DNA of 64,000 nucleotides from Phaeobacter sp. 11ANDIMAR09 (GTDB lineage: Bacteria > Pseudomonadota > Alphaproteobacteria > Rhodobacterales > Rhodobacteraceae): assembly GCF_001294455.1 (NCBI RefSeq), contig NZ_LIKT01000009.1:1-64000 (forward strand). The letters are read 5' to 3'. The position numbers and the translations under genes are program-made. Shown in pieces: positions 34,565 to 42,731 of the stretch. Below the pieces are notes generated by a model. The model was given only the letters and a program-made list of their open reading frames with translations. It was not told where the DNA came from and made no database searches. How positions within the stretch are numbered: the stretch's first letter is position 1; each line of letters begins with the position of its first letter.

Positions 34565-35584
34565 TCAATCCGAGCCCCGCGGCATAGGCCGAGTGGGGAT
34601 CTCTTTGAGCAGCCCCCCCACGCCCATTGCAGCGATATCTGCGCTGGTCACCGGACAGCCACACAGGACCCGTTCCAATACCCAATCCGCCCCATTCAAA
34701 GCAGGCGAGCGGGCACAGCCCGGCAGGCCAATCACTGGCCGCCCTTGACACTCTCCTAGAAACAAAAGGTTGCCCGGATCTACCGGCATACCAAAGCGGG
34801 TCACCGATCCCCCCGCCTGGCGCAGCGCCTGCGGCGCCACATCCATCGGGTCCGAAGTGGCCGAGCCCGTGAGGATCAGCAGAACCTCTCCCGGTGCCGC
34901 CGCCAATGCGCCCGCCAGCTCTGCCTCGCGATGTGGGACCACAACACGGTCGCTCAACATCACTCCCATGCGGTGCAACCGCCCAGCCATTGATCGCCGC
35001 CCCTTATCCGGCGGGATCTCGCGACTGACGCGGGTTTCAATCAGGCTGGCTGTGGCAAAGACCGGCGGCAAGATCCGCAAGGCCCCCGCCGCACCAGCTC
35101 CGGCCTGTTCCAAGGCAGCAGCCGCCACCCCATAGGCGATAATTTTGATGGTGGCGATCATCCCATCCGCATCAACCCGATGATAATCCGGCACGGTGGC
35201 AATTGTTATCATCGGATCAATACCGTTCAGCGCCTCCAGCGCCGCGCGATCCAGCCGAACCAGTCCAGCCCCGAGCGCATAAAGGTTCACCCGCCCCGCT
35301 CCGGCACCCGAAATGCGAATGCCTTGGCTTTGCTCATCCGGCACCAGTGCCCGCGCCAAAGCCAGGGCCGCTGCATCCTCATGCAGGTCGCCCGCTTCCA
35401 GCCGCGCCACGGTGATTGTCTCATGGCCCTCTGCTGCCAGATCCGCCATATGTTGCGCGTTCAGAGTGGTGCCCTTGGCGATGCGATAGCACAGACCCGT
35501 GTCATAGGGCGACTGAGCCGCCTGCATAGAATGGGCCAGAATTGCCCCTTCGGCATCGGCCAAATTGACACCGCCAAACTTCAC
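34565..35584 (-). CDS. Molybdopterin-binding (MoeA/MoaB-domain) protein of the cox region
   Basis: The 339-residue protein ends in a MoaB/Mog-type molybdopterin-binding fold, seen in LILTGSATSDPMDVAPQALR and PVIGLPGCARSPALNGADWV. A specialised N-terminal half contains VDADGMIATIKIIAYG. Such proteins sit beside xanthine-dehydrogenase-family operons and are thought to tailor or insert the molybdenum cofactor. It overlaps the upstream xdhC-like gene by 4 bp (ATGA). Unlike some homologues, no fused nucleotidyltransferase domain is present. Confidence 0.8.
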   Translation of the reverse strand: MKFGGVNLADAEGAILAHSMQAAQSPYDTGLCYRIAKGTTLNAQHMADLAAEGHETITVARLEAGDLHEDAAALALARALVPDEQSQGIRISGAGAGRVNLYALGAGLVRLDRAALEALNGIDPMITIATVPDYHRVDADGMIATIKIIAYGVAAAALEQAGAGAAGALRILPPVFATASLIETRVSREIPPDKGRRSMAGRLHRMGVMLSDRVVVPHREAELAGALAAAPGEVLLILTGSATSDPMDVAPQALRQAGGSVTRFGMPVDPGNLLFLGECQGRPVIGLPGCARSPALNGADWVLERVLCGCPVTSADIAAMGVGGLLKEIPTRPMPRGSD

Positions 35585-36582
35585 GTTGCCCTCCCCCGCA
35601 GCACCGCCGTCATCTCGGCCAGGATGGCAATGGCAATTTCCGCCGGACCGGCCGCGCCAATATCCAACCCGACGGGGCCGTGAATGCGGCTCAACTCCTG
35701 CTTCGAGAAGCCTGCCGCCAACATGCGCTCGATCCGGGCCGCATGAGTGCGTTTGGAGCCCAGCGCGCCAATGTAGAAACAGCTTTCCCGCAGCCCCGCC
35801 TGCAACGCTGGATCATCCAGTTTTGGATCATGGGTCAGCAGCACCAGGGCAGTGCGCGGGTCGAGGCCCAGAGCGGCAACCGCCTCATCCGGCCAATCAT
35901 CCAGCAGCGTGACACCGGGAAAACGCTCGGGTGAGGCAAAGGCCGCGCGCGGATCAATCACCGCCGGGTCGTAGCCCGCCAACTGCGCCATCGGCACCAA
36001 CGCCTGGGCAATATGCACCGCGCCGACCACCACCAGCCGCAGTGGTGGATTGTGTACAGCGACAAAGGTCTCGCCGTCCTCCTCTACCCCGGACCGGTCC
36101 AGCCGCATCCGGTCTGGGTAGTGATCGCGCAGCAAGGAGCCCTTGCCTGTGGTCAAATTGACCTCATAGGCCAAAGCCTCCCGCGCCTGCTGTGCCGCGA
36201 CCAATTCGGTCAATAGCTCGACCGGCAAAGAGCCCGCCACCGGTTCAACCAAAATACGGATGGTGCCGCCGCAGGCCAGCCCAACGGCAAAGGCATCGCC
36301 ATCACTGACGCCATATTCCAGCACCCGATGTTGGCCATCCACCAGCGCCTCCTGCGCCTCCATCACCACCGCGCCCTCAACGCAGCCACCTGAGACTGAC
36401 CCCTCAAGGCGGCCATCGCCACTGACCACCAGCTGCGCACCAACCCGGCGCGGCGCGGAGCCCCAGGTCTGCACCACTGTCGCCAGAGCAGCCCCCTGCC
36501 CGGCCTGGTGCCAGTCCAGTGCGATTTGCGCTGCGCTGGCAGGGCTCTGCGGGTGGTCCGTGGTGTCAGCCATCTGGGTCAT
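35581..36582 (-). CDS. XdhC/CoxI-family molybdenum cofactor maturation protein
   Basis: The 333-residue protein has the XdhC N-terminal domain (ALATVVQTWGSAPRRVGAQL, GSVSGGCVEGAVVMEA, GLACGGTIRILVEP) and the C-terminal Rossmann-like domain (LRLVVVGAVHIAQALVPMAQ, LLTHDPKLDDPALQAGL, FYIGALGSKRTHAARIERM). XdhC proteins bind Moco, help sulfurate the molybdenum and deliver it to the large subunit. GAGG precedes the ATG at 36582. It is coupled to the molybdopterin-binding gene, so maturation is encoded next to coxSLM. Confidence 0.9.
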   Translation of the reverse strand: MTQMADTTDHPQSPASAAQIALDWHQAGQGAALATVVQTWGSAPRRVGAQLVVSGDGRLEGSVSGGCVEGAVVMEAQEALVDGQHRVLEYGVSDGDAFAVGLACGGTIRILVEPVAGSLPVELLTELVAAQQAREALAYEVNLTTGKGSLLRDHYPDRMRLDRSGVEEDGETFVAVHNPPLRLVVVGAVHIAQALVPMAQLAGYDPAVIDPRAAFASPERFPGVTLLDDWPDEAVAALGLDPRTALVLLTHDPKLDDPALQAGLRESCFYIGALGSKRTHAARIERMLAAGFSKQELSRIHGPVGLDIGAAGPAEIAIAILAEMTAVLRGRAT

Positions 36583-36671
36583 GCATCCTCTGTGCAGGCT
36601 CGAAATGGCCTGTCTCACCCCAAAGTGTGCGCATCCCCCCAAAGGGTTTCAAGCTGCAAAACATAAAGAAC

Positions 36672-36712
36672 AAAAAAACATGGCGGCATCTGCTTGGAAC
36701 GCAGATGCCGCC
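36672..36712 (-). terminator. Intrinsic terminator of the yeeE/yedE operon
   Basis: GGCGGCATCTGC (36682-36693) and GCAGATGCCGCC (36701-36712) form a perfect 12-bp stem. On the minus strand it is followed within three bases by a run of seven T (36678-36672). This separates the transporter operon from xdhC downstream. Confidence 0.85.
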
Positions 36713-36787
36713 AAAGTACTTATCTTCCTGTCCAAAGGGTCCTGCAAGAGATGGCCAAAGCCCACCGCAGGCCCACAGCCTGCCGTC

Positions 36788-37378
36788 TTATTCTGCAGGC
36801 TCCACCGTTGGCTCGGGCCTGATGATCCGCTCGGGCAGAGCAAAGGCAATGACGATAAAGACCGCACCAAGCAAGAGCCCAACAAGGTCCCCTGGCAAAG
36901 TGGTCAGCCCATCATATTTGGCACCAGGAACCGTACCCAAGGTCACCTTGCCCCCGGCCACGGCATCCAGAAACCCGCTGGCTTTCCAGCTGGGATAGGT
37001 CAACATATAGGCCGCAGCGCCAAACAGACCGCCTGCGATAAAGAACAGCGCGTCTTTGCGCCCCGAGGCCGCAGCAACAACGCCGGTACCCGGGCAATAG
37101 CCCGCCAGCGCCCATCCTGTCCCAAGCATGATCCCCCCCAGGAAGACACCAAAATAGGCCGTTTTGACCGACATATGTCCGACATCCACCAAACCCAGCA
37201 TCTGCCCGCCAAACATCAACACCGATCCCGTGCCGATGGCCAGCATGATCGATTTGGCCAAGTTCAGATTGGTTAGGTTCAACATCTTGCCGATATAGGT
37301 TGGGTTCGACGCGCCAACCCGATCAAGCACTGCCCCAAAGCCGGCACCAATGACCAGCGCAAGTATAATCGACATCAT
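36788..37378 (-). CDS. YeeE/YedE-family sulfur transporter subunit
   Basis: The 196-residue membrane protein has about four to five helices and the family cysteine motif GYCPGTGVVAAASGRKDALF. It is one half of a two-gene YeeE/YedE pair, the other starting three bases upstream. Members import thiosulfate or other reduced sulfur species through conserved cysteines. The N-terminus MMSIILALVIGAGFGAVLDR and GTGSVLMFGGQMLGL are typical. The regulatory region of the pair (FNR box and ATTC-N8-GAAT sites) supports a reactive-sulfur role. Confidence 0.85.
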   Translation of the reverse strand: MMSIILALVIGAGFGAVLDRVGASNPTYIGKMLNLTNLNLAKSIMLAIGTGSVLMFGGQMLGLVDVGHMSVKTAYFGVFLGGIMLGTGWALAGYCPGTGVVAAASGRKDALFFIAGGLFGAAAYMLTYPSWKASGFLDAVAGGKVTLGTVPGAKYDGLTTLPGDLVGLLLGAVFIVIAFALPERIIRPEPTVEPAE

Positions 37379-37381
37379 GGC

Positions 37382-37933
37382 TCAGGCCTCCTTTTTGAAC
37401 AGCATCAGGGATACGGGGACGGCGGCGGCAAAGGCTCCGGCGGCAAAGATATAGCCCGACAATGCGGTCTGCATCATGCCCGACATCATATGGCCCGAGG
37501 TACAGCCCCCCGCCAGACGGGCGCCATAGAGCACAATAAACCCACCGAGAAAGGTGGCCGCATAGCGCAGCAGCTGGCTGTTGCCAAAATTTGCCCGCCA
37601 CAAAGCAGGTACGGAGCGCTCCACCGCATCCATCCCGCCCCGCAGACGCATAGAGACAAAACCGCCCAGCGCCATGGCCAACACAAAGACAAAACTGTAG
37701 TTTAGCGGATTGGCGACTGATTTGGCATATTTGCCATTCGATTTTGCCAGATAGGCATTGGTCGAGGTATAGCCCTCGTCGGTTTGGGTCACCAGCTCAG
37801 CATTGACCACATCCCCAAGGATCCCATCCAGGATCACAAACTGGGTAGAAACCCCAATCGGTTTGACCAATAGCACCGCCAGAAAAAACACCAGCCCCAG
37901 CAGGAAGCCTCCGGCTTTCCAATTCAATGGCAT
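37382..37933 (-). CDS. YeeE/YedE-family sulfur transporter subunit (partner)
   Basis: The 183-residue membrane protein has the second family cysteine motif GARLAGGCTSGHMMSGMMQT and helices FLLGLVFFLAVLLV, YSFVFVLAMALGGFVSM and YIFAAGAFAAAVPVSLMLF. A periplasmic loop of about 50 residues follows the first helix. AGGAGGG lies before the ATG. It is the first gene of the pair and is transcribed from a promoter with an FNR box at about -41.5. The two products likely form one pseudo-symmetric channel for thiosulfate or persulfide sulfur. Confidence 0.85.
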   Translation of the reverse strand: MPLNWKAGGFLLGLVFFLAVLLVKPIGVSTQFVILDGILGDVVNAELVTQTDEGYTSTNAYLAKSNGKYAKSVANPLNYSFVFVLAMALGGFVSMRLRGGMDAVERSVPALWRANFGNSQLLRYAATFLGGFIVLYGARLAGGCTSGHMMSGMMQTALSGYIFAAGAFAAAVPVSLMLFKKEA

Positions 37934-37952
37934 GTTCCAGCCCTCCTGTTAC

Positions 37953-38028
37953 ATTCAGGTTTTGCAATCTAAAGGACTTGCCACCGGAGTGACTTGATCG
38001 AAATCAAATCACATTCAATTAATGGAAT
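37953..38028 (-). promoter_or_regulatory. yedE/yeeE promoter: FNR box flanked by two ATTC-N8-GAAT type sites
   Basis: A perfect FNR-family box TTGATCGAAATCAA lies at 37994-38007. A -10 (TAGATT on the minus strand, 37971-37966) predicts a start near 37959, putting the box at about -41.5, the class II activation position. ATTC-N8-GAAT at 38013-38028 is perfect. ATTC-N8-CAAT at 37953-37968, one mismatch, overlaps the -10 and start site. That palindrome matches the operator recalled for the persulfide-responsive repressor SqrR of Rhodobacter. Confidence 0.6.
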
Positions 38029-38094
38029 TTTATTAACCCTTGGCTTTTGGCACCTCGCCACTAGGATTGACATCTCGCCTATTGGGGAAAAGCC

Positions 38095-38580
38095 ATGTTC
38101 AGAAAAACTGCCGTCTTTTGCCTTACCTTCTGTGCCGCCCTGCCCGCTGCGGCCCAACCCATTTCCCAGCATTTCGACAAAAACAGCGATAGCTGCTACC
38201 AGCGCCTCTACTCTGCCAGCCATCTGGCCAGCCACCCGGTGCAAAAGGTTGAGGCAATTGAGCTGTCGCATTTCAACGCTGACAGCCAGGCCATGCCAGG
38301 CAGCGAGATGAACCTGCACTTCGCCGTCCGACTACGGGGTCGCTCGACCTGGCGAACCCCTGTGATCTGCAGACCACAGGGCAACAGGCTCTCCTGCGGC
38401 GTCGAGTGTGACGGTGGGCGATTTGATGTGGTGGCCAGGACTGGCTCCTCCATCCTGATCACCGGTGGAACGGATCTCTATTTCTCCGATTGCAATGCAA
38501 AACCCCGCATTCTGGAGCGCGCGCCCGATGATAAAGTTTTTATGCTGCACCGCCAGCCGCTGTCCAATTGCCGTCGCTAG
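38095..38580 (+). CDS. Exported protein of unknown function
   Basis: The 161-residue protein has a clear signal peptide (MFRKTAVFCLTFCAALPAAA, cleavage before QPISQ). The mature part of about 140 residues contains six cysteines (for example DSCYQRL, VICRPQGNRLSCGVECDGG, FSDCNAKP, LSNCRR), suggesting periplasmic disulfides. No family is recognised. It is divergent from the YeeE/YedE pair across the FNR-box region. Its stop codon overlaps that of the convergent coxE-like gene within CTAG. Confidence 0.75.
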   Translation: MFRKTAVFCLTFCAALPAAAQPISQHFDKNSDSCYQRLYSASHLASHPVQKVEAIELSHFNADSQAMPGSEMNLHFAVRLRGRSTWRTPVICRPQGNRLSCGVECDGGRFDVVARTGSSILITGGTDLYFSDCNAKPRILERAPDDKVFMLHRQPLSNCRR

Positions 38581-39842
38581 GCCCGTTGTCTGACCTGCGC
38601 CATCAGTCGGGTCTTTTCGCCCGTATCACGTTCATCGCTGATTGCCCGCACCAGTTCTTCGAGCGAGACGATGGAATGGCCCGCCCGAAAACTGTCCACA
38701 TGAGGCAGCATGGCGCGAATGCCCTGGGCCTTGGCGGCAAAGCCGTCCCAGCGCAGCAGCGGGTTTAGCCAGATCAGGCGACGCGCCGACAGATGCAGCC
38801 GCTGCATCTCATGCGCCAGTGCCTTTGGATCGTCGCGGTCCAGCCCATCGGTGATCAGCAACACCACCGCGCCCTGCCCCATGACCCGACGCGACCAATC
38901 CCGGTTAAAGTCATGCAGGCAAGCGCCAATCCGGGTGCCGCCCTCCCAGTCCTGGGCCTCAGCCCCCGCCGCCGCCAGGGCTGCATCCACGTCACGCGTC
39001 GCCATATGGCGGGTGATATTGGTCAGCCGGGTGCCAAAGGTAAACCCGTGCACCCGGGCCCACCCTGCGCCTTTGGCATTGGCCACAGCATGCAGGAAAT
39101 GCAGCACGATACGGCTGTAGTGGCTCATTGAGCCCGAGATATCGCAGATCACCACCAGATTGGGCCAGCGCTGGCGGCGCTTGGCGCGGGCAATGACCTG
39201 TATATCTCCGCCCCGGCGGGCTGCTTCGCGGAAGGTCCGCCGCCAATCCGCCCGCGTCCCGCGTTTTGCCGCCATAAGTCGCCGCGATTGCATCGGCTGC
39301 ACCGGCAGTTTGATCTGCGCCAGGATCTTTTTGGCCTGCGCCACCTCATCGGTGCTCATCTGCTCAAAATCCAGGCTGCGCAGCCGCTCTTCTGAAGACA
39401 TAGTCAGCGAGGCATCAATCTCAAAATCGCTGCCATCTTCCTCCTGCTGGTCGGGCACATCCACTTCCTGGTTTGCCCCATCCAAGAGCGCCTCTGCGGC
39501 GCGTTTTTCCCCCGGTTTGGCGGGCTTTTCCTCCTGCACGCCTTTGATGGCAGGCAAAAGCGCCGCCATCATGCGTTCCAGAAACCTGGGATCGCGCCAA
39601 TAGAGGCGGAAAATCTGGCCAAAGACCACCCGGTGCTCGGGCTTGGAGACAAAACAGGCGTGCAGAGTCCAGTAGAGATCCTGGCGCGAGGTAAAACCTG
39701 CCGCCGCCACCGCCTCCACCGCATCAATCACCCGCCCTGAACCGATGGGCAGCCCCGCCTTGCGCAGGGCGCGGGCAAAATGGGTGATGTTCTGCGCTAG
39801 CTTGGGCTTATCCGGCAGGGTTAGCTCTGGCAGCTCGGCCAT
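38577..39842 (-). CDS. coxE: VWA-domain protein, CoxE-like
   Basis: The 421-residue cytoplasmic protein has an N-terminal helical region (PKLAQNITHFARALRKAGLP) and an acidic linker rich in Glu/Asp. A von Willebrand A domain follows, with the MIDAS motif VICDISGSMSHYSRIVLHFL and VVLLITDGLDRDDPKALAHE. CoxE proteins act with the CoxD MoxR-type ATPase to mature the bimetallic centre of molybdenum hydroxylases. It overlaps the coxD-like gene by 1 bp. Separation from coxSLM by other genes is somewhat unusual. Confidence 0.88.
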   Translation of the reverse strand: MAELPELTLPDKPKLAQNITHFARALRKAGLPIGSGRVIDAVEAVAAAGFTSRQDLYWTLHACFVSKPEHRVVFGQIFRLYWRDPRFLERMMAALLPAIKGVQEEKPAKPGEKRAAEALLDGANQEVDVPDQQEEDGSDFEIDASLTMSSEERLRSLDFEQMSTDEVAQAKKILAQIKLPVQPMQSRRLMAAKRGTRADWRRTFREAARRGGDIQVIARAKRRQRWPNLVVICDISGSMSHYSRIVLHFLHAVANAKGAGWARVHGFTFGTRLTNITRHMATRDVDAALAAAGAEAQDWEGGTRIGACLHDFNRDWSRRVMGQGAVVLLITDGLDRDDPKALAHEMQRLHLSARRLIWLNPLLRWDGFAAKAQGIRAMLPHVDSFRAGHSIVSLEELVRAISDERDTGEKTRLMAQVRQRA

Positions 39843-40750
39843 CAGACCTCATCCAGGCTGTCACGGGCCTGATCCAGAATGCGCTTGGCCTCTGATCCTT
39901 GCAATTGCGCGATATCGTCTTGGTATTTCAGGATCGCCCCCAGGGTATCGGCGATCACCGCAGGCGAGAGGTCGATTACATCCAACGCCAGCAGACAATT
40001 GGCCCAGTCGATGGTCTCGGCCACGCCGGGCTTCTTGAACAGATCCTCGGCGCGCAGCTGCTGGACAAAGGCCACCACCTCGCGGCTGAGCTGCTCGGTG
40101 GCTTCTGGCGCGCGGGCCTTTAGGATCTCCACCTCGCGGGTAAAATCGGGGTAATCCACCCAGTGATACAGGCAGCGCCGTTTCAGCGCGTCATGCACCT
40201 CGCGGGTACGGTTCGAGGTCAGGACCACGATGGGCGGTTCCGGCGCCTTGATGGTGCCCAGCTCCGGTATGGTCACCTGAAAATCGCTCAGCGCCTCCAG
40301 CAAAAAGGCCTCAAAGGGTTCGTCCGTCCGATCCAGCTCGTCAATCAGCAAGACCGGCGGGCCGTTTTCATCCGGGCGCATAGCCTCAAGCAGTGGACGT
40401 TCCACCAGAAAGTCATCCGAAAACAGCTCTGCCTGCAGCCCAGCCCGATCGGCGCCTCCGGCTGCCTCAGCCGTGCGGATCGCCACCATCTGGGCGGCAA
40501 AGTTCCACTCATAGACCGCCGAAGAGGCGTCCAACCCCTCGTAGCATTGCAGCCGGATCAGCCGCCGCCCCATAGCTGCCGCCAGGGCCTTGGCGATTTC
40601 GGTCTTGCCGACTCCGGCCTCGCCTTCCAGAAACAGGGGCCGCCCCAGCTTCAGTGACAAAAACACCACCGTCGCCAGCGGGCGACCGCAGACATAGCCC
40701 TGTTCTGTCAGCATCTGCTGGACGTGATCAATCGACTCGGCCTGTCTCAT
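39842..40750 (-). CDS. coxD: MoxR-family AAA+ ATPase, CoxD-like
   Basis: The 302-residue AAA+ protein has Walker A LEGEAGVGKTEIAKALAAAM, Walker B VLLIDELDRTDEPFEAFLLE, sensor 1 IVVLTSNRTREVHDAL and the MoxR-like lid domain. CoxD-type chaperones use ATP to help build the CuSMoO2-type centre in CO dehydrogenase maturation. It is first in a two-gene operon with the VWA partner. A general MoxR-VWA chaperone pair not tied to the cox genes is the alternative. Confidence 0.88.
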   Translation of the reverse strand: MRQAESIDHVQQMLTEQGYVCGRPLATVVFLSLKLGRPLFLEGEAGVGKTEIAKALAAAMGRRLIRLQCYEGLDASSAVYEWNFAAQMVAIRTAEAAGGADRAGLQAELFSDDFLVERPLLEAMRPDENGPPVLLIDELDRTDEPFEAFLLEALSDFQVTIPELGTIKAPEPPIVVLTSNRTREVHDALKRRCLYHWVDYPDFTREVEILKARAPEATEQLSREVVAFVQQLRAEDLFKKPGVAETIDWANCLLALDVIDLSPAVIADTLGAILKYQDDIAQLQGSEAKRILDQARDSLDEV

Positions 40751-41051
40751 ACGCTGCCCTTTGCATCTGCCAAACGCCCCGCTGGCGCCTCGGTTCCCTG
40801 CAACAGGCCATGCGATGCGGTTTGGGTCAAGTCACCGAAACCTGCCGTTACGTCTCAGAGGCAACACTCTGCCCCCGTCCGGCCTGCAGCCCGGCGCAAA
40901 GATTGACGCCCGCGCCCGGCAATGCGAAACTGCCGCCTATAAGATAAAGCGCCCGATAAAGCGGCGCTGCGAGGCAGACGGGTTTCAAACCCACAATCAG
41001 GCGCAGCTGGCAGCACAGGCCAAAGCGCGAGCATATGAGAGGGGATGCGAG
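40751..41051. other. Intergenic region between coxD and the glycosyltransferase gene
   Basis: This stretch of about 300 bp between divergent genes holds a frame continuous with the downstream glycosyltransferase. Its translation has no family similarity and no ribosome site, so it is treated as non-coding. It must contain both promoters, but no convincing elements were resolved. Confidence 0.4.
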
Positions 41052-42095
41052 ATGCGCATCACCGCAGTGACCTGCGTCAAGAACGAAGGCCCTTTCCTGC
41101 TGGAATGGATCGCCTTTAACCGCCTGATTGGCGTTACGGACTTTCTATTCTATTCAAACGATTGCACCGACGGCACAGCCGAACTTCTGGAGGCTTTGGC
41201 GGCGCGGGAAATGCTGGTACATCTGCCCAACCCAGCCCAGGGGCGCAACTACCAGATGGAGGCCTTGAAAGATGCTGCCCATCAGGAGGTGGTGCGCCAG
41301 GCCGATTGGCTCTGGATCGCTGACGTGGATGAATTCCTCAACATCCATGTCGGGGCCCATGACATTCCCAGCTTGATCGAGGCCTGTGGCAATGCCAAAG
41401 CGATCTCAATTGGGTTTCAGTTCTTTGCCAATGACGGCATTGAGAGCTTTGTGGACGCGCCCGTGATTTCGCAGTTCACCCGCTCGCATAACCCCGACAT
41501 CTGGTGCGCCGAAACCGCGATTGAGGTCAAAACTCTGGTGCGGCAGGACTTTCCGCTAAAGTACTACGGGGCGCACCGTCCCTTTTTCAAAAAGAACCTA
41601 CCGCCACGCAGGTTTCCCCGCTGGAGCGACGGATCCGGGCGCGATGTGCCGCATAAATTCCTGGTGGCGGACAATCCGCGCCGCATTCGTAAGTTCCCCG
41701 CGAAGGGCAGCCGCGATTTTGCTACGCTCAACCACTATGCCCTGCGCTCGCTGGACAGCTATCTGGTCAAAAATGACCGTGGCGATGTCAACCGCGAACA
41801 CCGCGCCTTTGATGATAGCTACTGGCGCGAACGCAATGATCCCGCCTATCAGGACTTGTCGATCCAGCGCTACCTGCCGCAGCTGGCCGAGGCCTTGGAA
41901 GAGCTGAAGTCCGACCCCGAAATCGCCGAACTGCATGCAACCTGCGTCAGTCGGCATATCGAAAAGCGCGACGCGCTGCTGGCTCAGTCCAGCTACCAAG
42001 ATATGCGCCGCCAGCTCTTGGCGAGCTCGACCCTGCCGCCACAGGAAGAAGCTCTGCTCGAAGATCTGGGCCTCATGGTCAGCACAACAGAGTAG
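41052..42095 (+). CDS. Glycosyltransferase family 2-like protein
   Basis: The 347-residue protein belongs to the GT2-like group with TCVKNEGPFLLEWIAFNRLI, TDFLFYSNDCTDGTAELLEA and the acidic metal-binding DVDEFLNIHVG. It ends with a family C-terminal HYALRSLDSYLVKNDRGDVN. AGAGGGG lies before the ATG at 41052. It resembles the glycosyltransferase domains of two further genes downstream. The sugar donor is unknown. It starts a run of four same-strand genes that probably modify a surface glycan. Confidence 0.85.
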   Translation: MRITAVTCVKNEGPFLLEWIAFNRLIGVTDFLFYSNDCTDGTAELLEALAAREMLVHLPNPAQGRNYQMEALKDAAHQEVVRQADWLWIADVDEFLNIHVGAHDIPSLIEACGNAKAISIGFQFFANDGIESFVDAPVISQFTRSHNPDIWCAETAIEVKTLVRQDFPLKYYGAHRPFFKKNLPPRRFPRWSDGSGRDVPHKFLVADNPRRIRKFPAKGSRDFATLNHYALRSLDSYLVKNDRGDVNREHRAFDDSYWRERNDPAYQDLSIQRYLPQLAEALEELKSDPEIAELHATCVSRHIEKRDALLAQSSYQDMRRQLLASSTLPPQEEALLEDLGLMVSTTE

Positions 42096-42104
42096 GTCGG
42101 CATC

Positions 42105-42731
42105 ATGGAACTAAAAGTCATCAACCTCGGCCTGCCAAAATCAGGCACCACCACACTGAACAAAGCGCTGACGCAAGCGGGCTATACCGTAGCGGATCAC
42201 CGTCTGAAAGATCGCGAAGAAGACCGCCCCGGCAAGCGCCGGGTCTTTGTCGGCTCGATGCTCTATAAGGGGCTCTATGAGGCGGGCGACCCAATGGCCT
42301 ACATGAAGGACTATGACGCGGTCTCTGAGATCAGCTTTATTCATGGCAAGTTTTCGGTCTGGCCGCAGTTCGATTTTGCCATGATCAAGGTCCTGCAGGA
42401 TCTCTATCCCGATCTGCGCTTCATCGCCACGAGACGCGATGCCGAAAGCCATTCCAAATCGATCATGGCCTGGAACAATCTGGGCAGCACCCGCCTGCCC
42501 GGCAGCACGGTTCCGGGGTTGCCCATCGGCTATGGCAAGACGGCGGATCAGCAGATGATGTGGATCGATGGCCATTACGAGGCGCTGAAACACTGGTTTC
42601 GCGATGATCCCCGCTATCTGGAGGTCGATGTCGCCGCGCCAGAGGCGCAAGCAAAGGTCAGTGCTCATCTGGGGCGTGATCTGCCCTGGTGGGGCAAGGC
42701 CAATGTCAATCGGAAGGCGCAGAACACCTAA
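42105..42731 (+). CDS. Sulfotransferase-family protein
   Basis: The 208-residue protein has the PAPS-binding P-loop NLGLPKSGTTTLNKALTQAG at the N-terminus. A second region, RFIATRRDAESHSKSIMAWN, fits the 3'-phosphate-binding Arg/Ser site. It starts nine bases after the glycosyltransferase stop and overlaps the next start by one base (TAATG), so it is translationally coupled. It most likely sulfates a glycan or lipid. PAPS would be supplied by the cell's sulfate-activation system. Confidence 0.85.
   Translation: MELKVINLGLPKSGTTTLNKALTQAGYTVADHRLKDREEDRPGKRRVFVGSMLYKGLYEAGDPMAYMKDYDAVSEISFIHGKFSVWPQFDFAMIKVLQDLYPDLRFIATRRDAESHSKSIMAWNNLGSTRLPGSTVPGLPIGYGKTADQQMMWIDGHYEALKHWFRDDPRYLEVDVAAPEAQAKVSAHLGRDLPWWGKANVNRKAQNT

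Noticed and set aside
40761-41051. Upstream in-frame extension of the first glycosyltransferase
   Set aside because: The added ~97 residues are basic, lack similarity and have no ribosome site; AGAGGGG supports the ATG at 41052.
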